NCBI GenBank assembly: GCA_026394155.1
Contig: JAPKYT010000067.1
Coordinates: forward strand, 1 to 41,824
Source: a bacterium
GTDB lineage: Bacteria; Electryoneota; RPQS01
DNA length: 41,824 nucleotides
Direction: 5' to 3'
Within the stretch, counting starts at the first letter, position 1; the number at the start of each line of letters is the position of its first letter. Below are positions 1 through 7,358 of the stretch, one piece after another. A program made the translations under genes and the position numbers. The notes under the pieces were generated by a model that ran no database searches, was not told where the DNA came from, and saw only the letters and a list, made by a program, of their open reading frames with translations.

Positions 1-2979
1 GTTGCAGTAGAGGATGGGCGAGCTGCCGAAGCACTCCAGGCCATAGCGGCCGTTATCGCGGATCTGGTTCTCGCTCAGTTGGGCATAGGAGTCAATCATC
101 AGGATACCGTCTTCACCGTTGCCGTGAATCTGGGAGCGGAAGATCCCGGCGCACTCCGATCCGGTGAGCACGATTCCGGACTGCACGTTGTCTATGATCG
201 TGCAACCGTCAATCAAGGGCTTTGTCGTCCCCGGCGGCGCGTAGAGATCGAGACCAATCTCGTTGTTCTGGATTGTGCAATTCGCTAAGACCAGCTCCGC
301 CTCCTTCACGGACTTCACGCCCGTCACTGCCTCCTCGATAGTGCAATAGCTTAATTCACAGGTTCCTTCCACATAGATGCCATTCCAGGGAGCTGACTGA
401 TCGGGAGACTTCTGCTGGAAAACCGCGCTCTCGGCAAGCAGCGTGCCCTTAACGATAAGTCTTGCCCCGGGTCCAAACAGAAGGCTTGCGCCTGATTCAA
501 TGGTCAGGGTCTGACCTTCGGGAATTTCAACCTCACCAGCTATAGTCCATTCTCCCGAAAGCGTCGCCGGAACTTCGACACCGGCGAATAGCATCCTCTG
601 ACTCCAGCGTCTCACGACCGTGTGATCTATCCCCGCTGCATTAACATCGGGAGTCTCGACTGTGAGCACAATATCCGTAGAGAGAACACCTGTTGACGCC
701 ACCTGAACGTCAGCGACCCTGTATTCTTCAGGGAGTGGGTCGTCAGCTATCCACAGTGGCAGCCACTGGAAAGATCTATCGGGTTGGACGTATATTTCCA
801 GCAACGCTGCATAGCTGCCCACCTTCTTAACCCCGGCCCAAACCACATCGGGTGCCGAGGGATGCGCACCAAGAAAGAGAATGTGCATATTCTCCCAGTC
901 GCCGCGAATCCATGCACGCCCTTGTGGGTCGAAACGCCAAATCTGTCCGGTATTCAATGGTTGGTTCTGCCAGACATAACCTCCAACGTACATGGGCATC
1001 CCATCATGTTCTCCTGCCGAGAAGGATGTTAGAGCGAGATTGCCGTCCCACTCGCCTTCGGGATACGGGTAAGGCGGATCATGTTGGCCGAAATCGGCGA
1101 AGTTTTCCCCGTGATCCGCAGACCAAAGCAGGTGAATATTGTCGCCGGGAGTTGACTGCCAAGCGCCGTACACAGTACTTGGTGTCATTCCCGCAAAGTG
1201 ATTAGGCACAAGTTCGCCGGAGGAGGAAATATGCCAGGCGTTTGTGCCGCTATCTCGATAGTAGAAACGGGTGGGATTGTTGCTTCCGACCACACTGCAC
1301 ACAAAATAGTCCGCATCCGGACAGGACTTGGCTTCGAGGATCTTTCTCGTTTGTCCGACAGGGTCCGTATCCACAACGGTGCTGACGAAAGTTAGAGACA
1401 GTGGACTCTCCAAATCGCACACCGTAGGGCCATCTTCCACCCCCTCGCGATTCAGTACGATCCACGGAGTTCCGTTGCCATAATTTAGACCCATGAAGGG
1501 TCGCGTCCCGTGATCCTGATACCCTAAGAACACGTTCTTGGGTGTCATGTTCGGCCCATCCACCTGCACCACCACCGCGCTGTCATTCGGGTAGTAAGGA
1601 TCGCTGCTGTAGTCAATGAGGGCAAAATCCGCGTACCCCCCCTGCACAGGCAGTGAGACACCCGACCAGGCCCGATTCCGGTTCTGATAGAGGTCCAAAG
1701 TGGTCGGATCGTAGCTGATCTCCTGTAGGTTGAACTCCCAGGTTTCCGGGTCGAACTCCCCCACGTAGCTTGCATACCATCCCGCCAGTGCGATCTTCGG
1801 CTCGTCGCCCTCCACGATCTGAATGCACATCTGCCGCAGTCCCGGCGTGCGAATCACATCCGCCGCGAAATCCGTGGCCGGATACCAGTCCACGCCGTTG
1901 TCGGGTGAGTAATATATTCCCGCCTCGGATGTGGACAGCAGCGTGTAGTCATCACCGACCATCGGACCGAAATCCAGATCGTAGGGAATCCCGTCGGGCA
2001 GCGGATGCTCCGCATTCACCTCCACCACAGCCCAGTCAACAAGCTCCTCACCGGCAAAACTGGCGCTGTAGAGCACTTGGTCGCCACGTTCATGGCAGGC
2101 AAGACCATAGATCTGATGGTCGTTCATCGCAATCTGCATGTTCCACAACACCTCATCCGGCGCGGGATTGAACGTTGTCCATCGCGGCTGATTATCTCGC
2201 AGGTCATTCGTCCAGCACACCTTCGTGGACTTCACGTGCCCGGTGATCAGCGGCAGCTCTCCGTTCTCCATGGGGTTCAGAGCCTCCGTCGCCACGGCGA
2301 CCAACTTGTTCGGTTCCTCGGCGTCCTCAATCACCACGTCCGTCATCGCCAGATGAGTCGGGATCACGTTCGCTCCGGTGTTGGCTACTGTCACCCAGTT
2401 CAGTCCCCCGTCTGGGCTGCGCTCGAAGTAATGACTCGCCGCTTCATCTGCAATCCGGTCCAGGCCCACCACCACGTTCCACGAGGCATTCTCCTCCCAC
2501 CGCCCCGTCGTCGCGCACGTGATCGGCTCCGTCGCCCAGAGTGGCGTTCTTTCCTGCCAATACCAGTTGGTCTGTGAATGCCATCCCGTGAATCTCTGCG
2601 GCGCATACAAAGCCGCTGCAGCTTCTGTCCAGGTTGGTGCCTGGCTGGACATCCCGCCACGCGTAATCACGCTCGGATACAGCGGCAGTGTTAGAATGCC
2701 GCCCTGGGAGTTTCGCATCAACGCCTGTGTCAAGCCCGCAGACACTGTGCCGGCATGCCAGAACGCAGGTTGCAGGAATTCGCCATCAGGTAAACCCGGT
2801 TGGTCTTTGGCATTAAACAGCCGCACATTGAAACTGCTGATTCCCGACGTATTCGATCCGATAGCTGCCCCGGTAGCCGTGTGGTTCACCGGAACCAGCA
2901 AGTTGGTTTGGCCTACCACCCATCCGCAACTCAGCAGAAGAGTGAGCAGGGCCGCGATCAGCAAACGATGCGCAGACAT
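1..2979 (-). CDS. Secreted Asp-box beta-propeller protein with parallel beta-helix C-terminus (3' end outside window)
   Basis: The frame stays open from an ATG at 2979 to the window edge, giving 993 residues without a stop; the 3' end is missing. AGGGGAGG lies 6 nt before the ATG. Residues 1-23 form a signal peptide; a weak lipobox-like LLSC leaves open a lipoprotein. Asp-box motifs (SxDxGxxW type) appear near residues 190 (SPDGGLNW), 360 (SPDNGVDW) and 620 (SADHGENF), as in sialidase/BNR propellers. From about residue 790 the sequence turns into short repeats with periodic I/L/N and G (for example CTIQNN, GCTIID), typical of a right-handed parallel beta-helix. It lies 64 nt downstream of a second Asp-box gene and may share its transcript. 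The substrate is unknown and no sialidase active-site set was recognised. A sorting module would lie beyond the edge. Confidence 0.85.
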   Translation of the reverse strand, partial: MSAHRLLIAALLTLLLSCGWVVGQTNLLVPVNHTATGAAIGSNTSGISSFNVRLFNAKDQPGLPDGEFLQPAFWHAGTVSAGLTQALMRNSQGGILTLPLYPSVITRGGMSSQAPTWTEAAAALYAPQRFTGWHSQTNWYWQERTPLWATEPITCATTGRWEENASWNVVVGLDRIADEAASHYFERSPDGGLNWVTVANTGANVIPTHLAMTDVVIEDAEEPNKLVAVATEALNPMENGELPLITGHVKSTKVCWTNDLRDNQPRWTTFNPAPDEVLWNMQIAMNDHQIYGLACHERGDQVLYSASFAGEELVDWAVVEVNAEHPLPDGIPYDLDFGPMVGDDYTLLSTSEAGIYYSPDNGVDWYPATDFAADVIRTPGLRQMCIQIVEGDEPKIALAGWYASYVGEFDPETWEFNLQEISYDPTTLDLYQNRNRAWSGVSLPVQGGYADFALIDYSSDPYYPNDSAVVVQVDGPNMTPKNVFLGYQDHGTRPFMGLNYGNGTPWIVLNREGVEDGPTVCDLESPLSLTFVSTVVDTDPVGQTRKILEAKSCPDADYFVCSVVGSNNPTRFYYRDSGTNAWHISSSGELVPNHFAGMTPSTVYGAWQSTPGDNIHLLWSADHGENFADFGQHDPPYPYPEGEWDGNLALTSFSAGEHDGMPMYVGGYVWQNQPLNTGQIWRFDPQGRAWIRGDWENMHILFLGAHPSAPDVVWAGVKKVGSYAALLEIYVQPDRSFQWLPLWIADDPLPEEYRVADVQVASTGVLSTDIVLTVETPDVNAAGIDHTVVRRWSQRMLFAGVEVPATLSGEWTIAGEVEIPEGQTLTIESGASLLFGPGARLIVKGTLLAESAVFQQKSPDQSAPWNGIYVEGTCELSYCTIEEAVTGVKSVKEAELVLANCTIQNNEIGLDLYAPPGTTKPLIDGCTIIDNVQSGIVLTGSECAGIFRSQIHGNGEDGILMIDSYAQLSENQIRDNGRYGLECFGSSPILYCN

Positions 2980-3043
2980 GGCAACCTCCCCTTGTTGAAA
3001 CGAACATTCACCACTCTCCCTGCCAAAACGGTGCAGGGATTCT

Positions 3044-4845
3044 CTATTTCAAGACAACGAATTTCTGCATGGCTGAATGAACGCGATTGGAGACCTGCAA
3101 CAGATAAGTCCCGGAGGCGGCCGGAACATCCGGCGAGAATGGAACCGGTGTGCCCGTAGTGACTTGATGGATCACCTCCTGCCCCAGCGCATTGAACACT
3201 GTGATCTCCACCGGCCCCAGCACAAACCACTCCGGCGAGAGCGTGAGACTCGGCCACGTATTGCAGGGGTTCGGGAAGACCGAAAGGCTGAAGGATGAAG
3301 GATGAAGGATGAAGTCATCGGAAGCAGACGAGCCTTCGGCCACGAAATGAAAGCTCCCGCTGTCGGGAAGTGTGGCGACATTCTCCCAGAAGTCCTCGGC
3401 CGCATACCAATACGGGTAGAAGCCGCTGTCAGGAACCTCCCAGGTGAACTGAAAGAGATGATCCGCTCCCCTCGGCATTCCGAAACGGAGCGTGTCTCCT
3501 GAAGGCGCAACCACCATGAGCCGCACCTCCGACAGCGTATCATTATCAGTTGCCACGATAGAAAACTCGACCTGCCGCCCGACCCGCACTGTCTCGGGTG
3601 GAGCACTGCCCGTTGAAAGCACCGGCAACATCGTGTCGGGTGTGATCACGCCCCTCACCATGCGGTAGTCGTGCCGGTCTTGACTAATCGTATACTGGTC
3701 CCAGTAGATATCAATGCGGTTCCCCCGAATCTGACCGCTGAACTGCCAAGCCTCGACCAGACTATCAGCGGCCACTTGAAGAGGGTACCAATTCTTGCCG
3801 TGGTTGGCGCTGAAACGCGCCCCCAAGTAGTTCCAGCCACTGCCGGACAGGTGCTCCCAGCCCACTAACCAGAGTTTGCCAGCACAGACGTTGGCCGGAA
3901 CCAGCGTACTCCCGAGCGCAGGAATAATCCGGGGAGGACCCATCAGCACACAGTCTTCCCAACCTGTCGCGACGTTTTGAGTGCGATAGTGGAGTGGTGT
4001 CATCGGGGCCGATGCGTCCCAATCCCCGAAGATCCCCAGCACTCCCGCCGACTCGGACGCAGTGTCTCCTACGATGGTGGCTATGTACTGGCATCCATAC
4101 TCGTCGTAGTGCTGGCAGGGAAGAACCTGAAACGTCGTCCAGTTTTGCCCCACGCTGTCACCCCGCGCCACGTACAGCCGAAGATCGGGGTTAACCGAGG
4201 GAACAGGCTCTTCAATCAGCAAGGTGTGAGCTTGTGTAAATGCGATGCTCTGGTCGAAGTAGAGAAGGTAAAAATAGGCTGTGTCAATGGTCACCCGCGC
4301 TGACCAATCTTGACCTCCATTGTTGCTGCCGAATCCACAAGTGCTCGGGTCGTTGTTTACATAGCCTCGATACGCAGCAAAGACCCGATTCCCACACGCA
4401 AAACCGCGGAGCGCATAGGTGTTAGTCCGATATTGCCGCATCGCACTCCAGGTGAGCCCCCCATCCAAGCTGATGCGCAGCCATGTCTCGCGCGGCAAGA
4501 TGGTACCTTCGCTGAAACATGCATAGAATCGGCCCGCTGAACCGGCAAACTGAGCGGAAACAAAACTGCTCCCGTCTGAAGCGTGAATCCACGGTGTAAA
4601 CGTCTGCCCATTATCAAAGCTCGAACAGACGAGAATCGTATCACTGACCTCTGTGCCCACGTTCAATGCCGCGAAGAGCAGCGTATCCCCATCGGAATCA
4701 CCCGTAGCGTTGTGATCTGCGGCAATCCCGGCCACCCCGCCAAACGCGCCCATCTCGCCTCCCCCCACTCAATCGGCGCCTGCGGCTGAGCATAGGCGGC
4801 TATGCAAAACGACGCAACCATCAGCACCGCAAGAAACGCTTTCAC
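3044..4845 (-). pseudogene. Secreted Asp-box protein with C-terminal sorting module, frameshifted in a G6 tract
   Basis: A signal peptide (KAFLAVLMVASFCIAAYA) starts at GTG 4845, with GGAGG about 9 nt upstream; an ATG at 4866 is an alternative start. After about 35 residues the frame breaks at a run of six G (4761-4766). One extra G would join it to the long downstream frame (about 600 residues in total). In the downstream frame a TGA directly precedes the first possible start, so that part has no export signal of its own. It carries several Asp-box-like motifs (SFDNGQTF, SLDGGLTW, SANHGKNW), an Ig-like region, and an SVFPNP...GTYLLQVS...KFVVLK end like FCB type IX sorting domains. Explanations are a sequencing or assembly indel, a phase-variable tract, -1 slippage, or a true pseudogene. 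The gene is also marked by a heptanucleotide repeat near its 3' end. Confidence 0.75.
3288..3315. repeat. Tandem heptanucleotide repeat (ATGAAGG unit, 4 imperfect copies)
   Basis: Four consecutive 7-bp units read CTGAAGG, ATGAAGG, ATGAAGG, ATGAAGT on the plus strand. They encode FILHPSSFS on the minus strand, in the linker just before the sorting module of the frameshifted Asp-box protein. Because 7 is not a multiple of 3, gain or loss of one unit would shift the frame. Confidence 0.85.
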
Positions 4846-5037
4846 AACAAGTTCCCTCCGTCTCATCAGTGATTAACGACCTGCCAAAAAGAAAAAACCC
4901 TGCCGCCTGCATGACGACAAGGTCCAGATTGGATCCGTTGGTTCGACCGATTCCGAAAACCGCCACCAAGTTGCCCGTCCCAAAACCTGCCCATGATTCC
5001 CCTCCCGAGGAAGCAGCACAGTGGATGCCACAGATCA

Positions 5038-5066
5038 AAGGTACTACTGCGTTCACAGAATGTCAA
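5038..5066 (-). promoter_or_regulatory. Candidate sigma70-type promoter TTGACA-N17-TACCTT
   Basis: The minus strand has a perfect -35 hexamer (5061-5066) and a weak -10 (5038-5043) at 17-bp spacing. It points at the Asp-box gene starting at 4845 and would give a leader of about 185 nt. The -10 matches the consensus poorly. Confidence 0.4.
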
Positions 5067-5151
5067 GACCTTCGACAGCCGCTAACGTTATCCACCAGTC
5101 CGTAACATGTTGAGATGCTTGCAACGACGTACACTCGCCACTTCAATGTTA

Positions 5152-5233
5152 GGAGCCGAGAGACCTTTCCCTCTCGGGACTTTGCGCTCCCGGCCGCTGT
5201 TAGGTTTCTTCATCACTGCGGCGACAAAGTCTC
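5152..5233. other. Intergenic region with nested and crossing complementary segments (possible structured RNA)
   Basis: The stretch between the Ubl-operon terminator and the Asp-box gene promoter holds no convincing ORF. It contains CCGAGAG/CTCTCGG (5156-5162 with 5171-5177), an outer GGAGC/GCTCC (5152-5156 with 5186-5190), GCCGC/GCGGC (5193-5197 with 5218-5222), and a 9-bp GGGACTTTG/CAAAGTCTC pairing with one G-U (5176-5184 with 5225-5233). The last crosses the second, so an H-type pseudoknot is possible. No known RNA family was recognised. The rest of 4867-5293 shows nothing else apart from the promoter. Confidence 0.35.
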
Positions 5234-5293
5234 AGTAAGCGCGAAAGAAACGACGCACCATTCGCCGATCGAGCACCATCGCAACAGCAGCTA

Positions 5294-5323
5294 AAGAAAA
5301 AGCCCCCACATTCGCAGAGGCTT
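5294..5323 (-). terminator. Intrinsic terminator of the Ubl conjugation operon
   Basis: Read on the minus strand, AAGCCTC pairs with GGGGCTT (G-U included) around a 9-nt loop and is followed by a T-rich tract (TTTTTCTTT). It starts about 20 nt after the stop of the last micro-ORF, so it marks the operon end. Confidence 0.8.
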
Positions 5324-5342
5324 CTCTCTTCCATCAGGGCAT

Positions 5343-5429
5343 TCACTTCTTCCCCGACAGCGTATCACACGCGATCTTCGCACCATTGCAGATGGCACGG
5401 ATGATCGGACACACACGGTTACTGCTCAT
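5343..5429 (-). CDS. 28-aa micro-protein, motif paralogue of the upstream 34-aa protein
   Basis: The ATG at 5429 has AAGGAG 7 nt upstream and overlaps the 3' end of the preceding micro-ORF by 11 nt, which suggests translational coupling. The product is 28 residues and ends in SGKK. Its residues 7-24 (CPIIRAICNGAKIACDTL) align without gaps to residues 7-24 of the 34-aa neighbour, following CxI[VI][KR]AIxxGxxxACxT. It has three cysteines (7, 14, 21). The hydrophobic stretch is short for a membrane span, so an amphipathic helix is as likely. It is the last gene before the terminator. No known family was recognised. It may be a regulator, substrate or partner of the conjugation enzymes, but that is inference from position. 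Confidence 0.65.
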   Translation of the reverse strand: MSSNRVCPIIRAICNGAKIACDTLSGKK

Positions 5430-5523
5430 CGGAAGTCTCCTTCTCTTCCGCCATCGTCTGGCACGCAGCCATCATGCCGGCAGCAATCGCTTTGACGATG
5501 AGGCATATTTCTTTCTTGTCCAT
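5419..5523 (-). CDS. 34-aa micro-protein with CxI[VI]KAI..G...AC.T motif
   Basis: The ATG at 5523 is preceded by AAGGAG (spacing 4) and lies 12 nt after the stop of the 62-aa gene. The protein is 34 residues: a charged N-terminus (MDKKE), a Gly/Ala-rich helix-like core (residues 7-24, CLIVKAIAAGMMAACQTM) and an acidic tail. The core is paralogous to that of the next gene, at the same distance from the start. Good ribosome-binding sites on two successive ORFs this short, and the terminator right after them, argue that both are translated. Function is unknown. Its place at the end of a Ubl/E1/E2/JAB operon suggests a role in that system. Confidence 0.65.
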   Translation of the reverse strand: MDKKEICLIVKAIAAGMMAACQTMAEEKETSDEQ

Positions 5524-5535
5524 GAGTCTCCTTGG

Positions 5536-5724
5536 TTACTGCTTCTGTTGTATCCGCTGATCAACCATGGCGATGATCTCGTCCAAGCTCTCGTCGAGAA
5601 CCTCAGACAATGCCTGGATACAGGCATCGCGCACAGCGTCAGCATTGATATTCCCGTTGTCATGCCAGTTCAGCATCAATGAATCCAGCAGAACATCGGC
5701 CAGTTTCTTGTCGTGTTCGGTCAT
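5536..5724 (-). CDS. 62-aa acidic helical protein of the Ubl operon
   Basis: The start is ATG 5724 (GAGGAG, 7 nt spacing), 4 nt after the stop of the 84-aa gene; the frame is open further upstream, but that part runs through the 84-aa gene. The 62-residue product is predicted to be almost wholly helical and acidic, with residues 9-15 (ADVLLDS) and 32-52 (ACIQALSEVL...EIIAMVDQ) forming amphipathic segments. It has one cysteine. No enzymatic motif or known family was recognised. Tight spacing on both sides makes it part of the operon. A small scaffold or inhibitor of the conjugation machinery is possible but unsupported. Confidence 0.7.
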   Translation of the reverse strand: MTEHDKKLADVLLDSLMLNWHDNGNINADAVRDACIQALSEVLDESLDEIIAMVDQRIQQKQ

Positions 5725-5728
5725 AGTG

Positions 5729-5983
5729 CTACTCCTCGTCCACACGCTGACAGACGCAGAGTGGAATCGAGAGCTTGCAGGCCGGGCAACGTTTCTCGCG
5801 CAGATTCTCGAACTCTTGTCTGACTTCTTGGTTGCGAACTGATGGCCGATGGAGTGAGCGACGCGGTTGATCCGGCCACGTGTGATCCACAACGAGAACT
5901 TCAACGGGTGCGTCTGCTGTAATCACGAATTCGTCTCGATGATTCTCGAAGACGATGCGGGCAACGGGCTTTCGTTTGCTCAT
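5729..5983 (-). CDS. 84-aa protein with C-terminal CxxC...CxC putative zinc site
   Basis: Its ATG (5983) overlaps the TGA of the E1 gene as ATGA, indicating coupled translation. The 84-residue protein has a beta-rich N-terminal half (VARIVFENHRDEFVI...VEVLVVDHTW), a basic middle (RRSLHRPSVR) and a helical segment leading to CPACKLSIPLCVC at residues 66-78. The four cysteines, spaced C-x2-C-x6-C-x-C, could bind one zinc ion. Small treble-clef or RING-like proteins accompany some prokaryotic ubiquitin-like systems, but the pattern here is too short for a full RING and no histidine is placed to complete one. Function is unknown; an adaptor or E3-like role is a guess from context. Confidence 0.75.
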   Translation of the reverse strand: MSKRKPVARIVFENHRDEFVITADAPVEVLVVDHTWPDQPRRSLHRPSVRNQEVRQEFENLREKRCPACKLSIPLCVCQRVDEE

Positions 5984-6642
5984 CGCGGGTCCACCATGAG
6001 TGTGAAGGTCGCGAGGTCGAGCACGATCCGCCTCGGCATTTCCTCGTCGTTCACGAACCGCTTGACGAGCGAGCATAAGATGCTCGAAGCCATGAGTGGC
6101 GTGTAACAGACAGTCCTGGCTGTGCAGGGTTCTTGCAGCGCTTGATCATCGGGCACGAGAGACTGCGAGTAGACAACTCTCTCCTCGCGAATCTGTGGCC
6201 GGACGGTCCAGACAACCAGCGTCTCGAGTCCCATTCGGGCATCAAGAAGCAGACGAACGTCTGCCTTGTCGCGGACCGACTTCCAGATGACCTTACGGCT
6301 CTCCATCGAGTCCACGGCGGAGATCACGACTTCAGTGAGCGGCTGATCCACATACTGCCGTGGGATGGCGTTGGGTGCGTGACCACCGAATTGCTCCATG
6401 ACATCAATCAGCGCTGACGCCTTCAGACTGCCGATGTCACCGTCGCGGTACATCTGGTTCGACCAGTTGAAATCCTGAATGACGTCCGGGTCGTAGGCGG
6501 TGATACCGACACAGCCCATTTTGCCGAGCCAGACAGCACAGGTAGACCCTATTGCACCCAAGCCGATGATCGTGACGCCAAGGGAAGTGAGGCGCTTCAT
6601 GTTCACCGCATCCTGCTGACGGACAAAATACTGGTCGTTCAT
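5980..6642 (-). CDS. Minimal E1-like / ThiF-family adenylating enzyme
   Basis: The 220-residue protein is a bare ThiF/E1 adenylation fold. Visible are GLGAIG (27-32) for nucleotide binding, Asp51, the NxxNQMYR stretch with Asn59 and Arg66, Lys74, and VDSMESR with the catalytic-type Asp111. A likely thioester cysteine is Cys173 in EPCTARTVC, resembling the CT motif of eukaryotic E1s; Cys179 is an alternative. There are no paired CxxC zinc motifs as in MoeB/ThiF and no C-terminal ubiquitin-fold domain. The family activates the C-terminal glycine of a Ubl by adenylation. The start is ATG 6642 with GAGGAG upstream, 8 nt after the JAB stop. A ThiF role in sulfur transfer is possible, but the E2-like and JAB neighbours favour protein conjugation. 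Confidence 0.9.
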   Translation of the reverse strand: MNDQYFVRQQDAVNMKRLTSLGVTIIGLGAIGSTCAVWLGKMGCVGITAYDPDVIQDFNWSNQMYRDGDIGSLKASALIDVMEQFGGHAPNAIPRQYVDQPLTEVVISAVDSMESRKVIWKSVRDKADVRLLLDARMGLETLVVWTVRPQIREERVVYSQSLVPDDQALQEPCTARTVCYTPLMASSILCSLVKRFVNDEEMPRRIVLDLATFTLMVDPR

Positions 6643-6650
6643 GGTGCTCC

Positions 6651-7358
6651 TCAAAACGGTTGTTCAAGATCGTCACGCTCCCATCCCAGCCAGTCGAGTT
6701 CATTCTCAAGCTCGATGTCTGTCAACGCACCGCGTTCATGTGCTGCATTCAGATCTTGTGCGCGCTCGTAGGTGGTGAACTTGCCATTGCCAGCGGGGCC
6801 ACCTTCGATCACTTTGGCCTGGAACTCGGCAAAGCATGCTTCCGCCAGACCGTCCCGCAGTGGATAATACACTTCCCAGACGACATCCGACAGATACAGA
6901 TGACACGGGTGGTACTGATCGAGACGGCACATCGAGTCACGCTTCTTGTTGACGACGAGAGACAGGAGCCACTCACCGTTCGCGAGCCCGGAGACGCAGT
7001 CGTCGTCAGTTCCACTCCAGAACACACTCATGGAACCGTGACTGTGAGCCCAACACCGGAGTTTCCGGCTATCTACGTTCTGGTTTTCCAGATCTGCGAT
7101 CAACTGGGCCACAGCCGCCGAATCCATCGTCGTCTCATCCAGAGAGCAATGCTGCTTCACGAGGAAGAAGTCGGTGACGAGCAAGGCTGTGATCAAGCCG
7201 GCGTCAACATCGCGGATTTCTTCGACGAGTCCCAACGCGCTGACTTCACCCTTCGCGATTTCGACCCAGCAGAGGAACTTCTGCCAAGCGACAGCATCTA
7301 TTTGAATGCGAATGCCGAGTTGCACGGGATCACGCGCTGGCTTGTTCTGCCACTGCAT
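6651..7358 (-). CDS. JAMM/JAB metallo-isopeptidase
   Basis: The 235-residue protein carries a complete JAMM signature: Glu38 in KGEVSALG, then His105-Ser-His107, seven residues, Ser115 and Asp118 (HSHGSMSVFWSGTD). These residues bind zinc and catalyse isopeptide or peptide cleavage after Gly in Rpn11, AMSH and bacterial JAB proteins. The C-terminal 90 residues continue past the JAB core and are acidic. The ATG at 7358 has GAGGAGG 6 nt upstream and lies inside the last codons of the E2-like gene (29-nt overlap), so translation is probably coupled. In this operon it is expected to trim the Gln after Gly-Gly-Gly of the Ubl and/or remove it from targets. Confidence 0.9.
   Translation of the reverse strand: MQWQNKPARDPVQLGIRIQIDAVAWQKFLCWVEIAKGEVSALGLVEEIRDVDAGLITALLVTDFFLVKQHCSLDETTMDSAAVAQLIADLENQNVDSRKLRCWAHSHGSMSVFWSGTDDDCVSGLANGEWLLSLVVNKKRDSMCRLDQYHPCHLYLSDVVWEVYYPLRDGLAEACFAEFQAKVIEGGPAGNGKFTTYERAQDLNAAHERGALTDIELENELDWLGWERDDLEQPF

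Noticed and set aside
5070-5160. Integron attC-like site (CTAAC...GTTAG)
   Set aside because: Inverted TAAC/GTTA ends exist about 65 nt apart, but the inner L/R boxes do not pair and the core consensus is not met.
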